Shown here: piece by piece, positions 22,074 through 22,231 of the stretch
Numbering within the stretch: the first letter of the stretch is position 1
Layout of the letters: every line of letters starts with the position of its first letter
Assembly (NCBI GenBank): GCA_959596515.1
Contig: CAUFXR010000039.1
Coordinates: 1 to 22,231 of the forward strand
Reading direction: 5' to 3'
DNA length: 22,231 nt
Source of the DNA: an uncultured Oscillospiraceae bacterium
GTDB taxonomy: Bacteria > Bacillota > Clostridia > Oscillospirales > Acutalibacteraceae
Notes under the pieces: model-generated
What the model was told of the DNA's origin: nothing
Seen by the model: only the letters and a program-made list of their open reading frames with translations
The model's database searches: none
Position numbers and translations under genes: made by a program

Positions 22074-22149
22074 GCCTCTGTAGCTCAGTCGGTAGAGCAG
22101 GGGACTGAAAATCCCCGTGTCATTGGTTCGATTCCGATCGGAGGCACCA
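22074..22149 (+). tRNA. tRNA-Phe(GAA), CCA encoded
   Basis: Acceptor GCCTCTG pairs with CGGAGGC (22139-22145). The anticodon stem GGGGA/TCCCC has loop CTGAAAA with anticodon GAA at 22107-22109. CCA is at 22147-22149. It is only five bases from tRNA-Asp. Confidence 0.97.
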
Positions 22150-22151
22150 CA

Positions 22152-22171
22152 TCGTCCGCAGAAGCGGACGA
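22152..22171 (+). repeat. Hairpin in the Phe-Gly tRNA spacer
   Basis: TCGTCCGC (22152-22159) pairs perfectly with GCGGACGA (22164-22171) around an AGAA loop. No T-run follows, so it is unlikely to terminate. Confidence 0.7.
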
Positions 22172-22176
22172 AAAAC

Positions 22177-22231
22177 GCGGATGTAGCTCATCTGGTAGAG
22201 CGCCACCTTGCCAAGGTGGAGGTAGCGAGTT
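22177..22231 (+). tRNA. tRNA-Gly(GCC), truncated by the window end
   Basis: GCGGATG acceptor 5' strand, D-arm TAGCTCATCTGGTAGAGC, anticodon stem CCACC/GGTGG and loop TTGCCAA with anticodon GCC at 22210-22212 are visible. The T-arm and acceptor 3' strand lie beyond the window. Confidence 0.93.

Overview
The window reads as chromosomal backbone of a low-to-mid GC Gram-positive anaerobe, most likely a member of the Clostridia. Pointers are a paired radical-SAM gene and its linked small protein, a circularly permuted GTPase of the RbgA type beside a short single-pass type I signal peptidase, a YerC/TrpR-like regulator, a Firmicutes-like tig-clpP-clpX-lon-engB order, and tRNA genes that encode their own CCA. 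No phage structural gene, transposase, CRISPR array or defence cassette is visible. I could not assign a genus.

Layout. Bases 1-621 hold no convincing gene but contain what looks like the 5' half of a serine tRNA (minus strand, at the window edge) and a pair of imperfect direct repeats. A DtxR-type metal regulator (622-996, minus) is divergent from a radical-SAM/B12-binding gene and its translationally overlapping partner (1240-3724). A small membrane-anchored XRE regulator follows, preceded by four hairpin arms that can pair in two ways. Next comes a ribosome/secretion block: rplS with a structured leader and a strong terminator, then lepB and rbgA with a 1-base overlap. An RNase HII fused to a YraN-type nuclease-fold domain stands behind its own start region (6831-7808).

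The gap 7809-8313 carries two degenerate short tandem arrays (14-bp and about 27-bp units). It is followed by a zinc dipeptidase, threonine synthase (with a near-consensus promoter overlapping the dipeptidase stop codon) and a calcineurin-like phosphoesterase.

The protein quality-control block runs tig, clpP, clpX, lon, engB (11566-18144): a ribosome-bound chaperone, the ClpXP protease, the Lon protease and a ribosome-assembly GTPase. Then come lysA (the last step of lysine synthesis), a run of three hairpins ending in a terminator, a yerC-like regulator overlapping a SAM methyltransferase by four bases, and the redox chaperone Hsp33 (hslO).

The window ends in a tRNA operon: Val(UAC), Asp(GUC), Phe(GAA) and Gly(GCC), the last cut by the window edge. 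Its promoter overlaps the hslO stop codon. The coding content is mostly housekeeping; the less ordinary material lies in the RnhB-YraN fusion and in the non-coding stretches.
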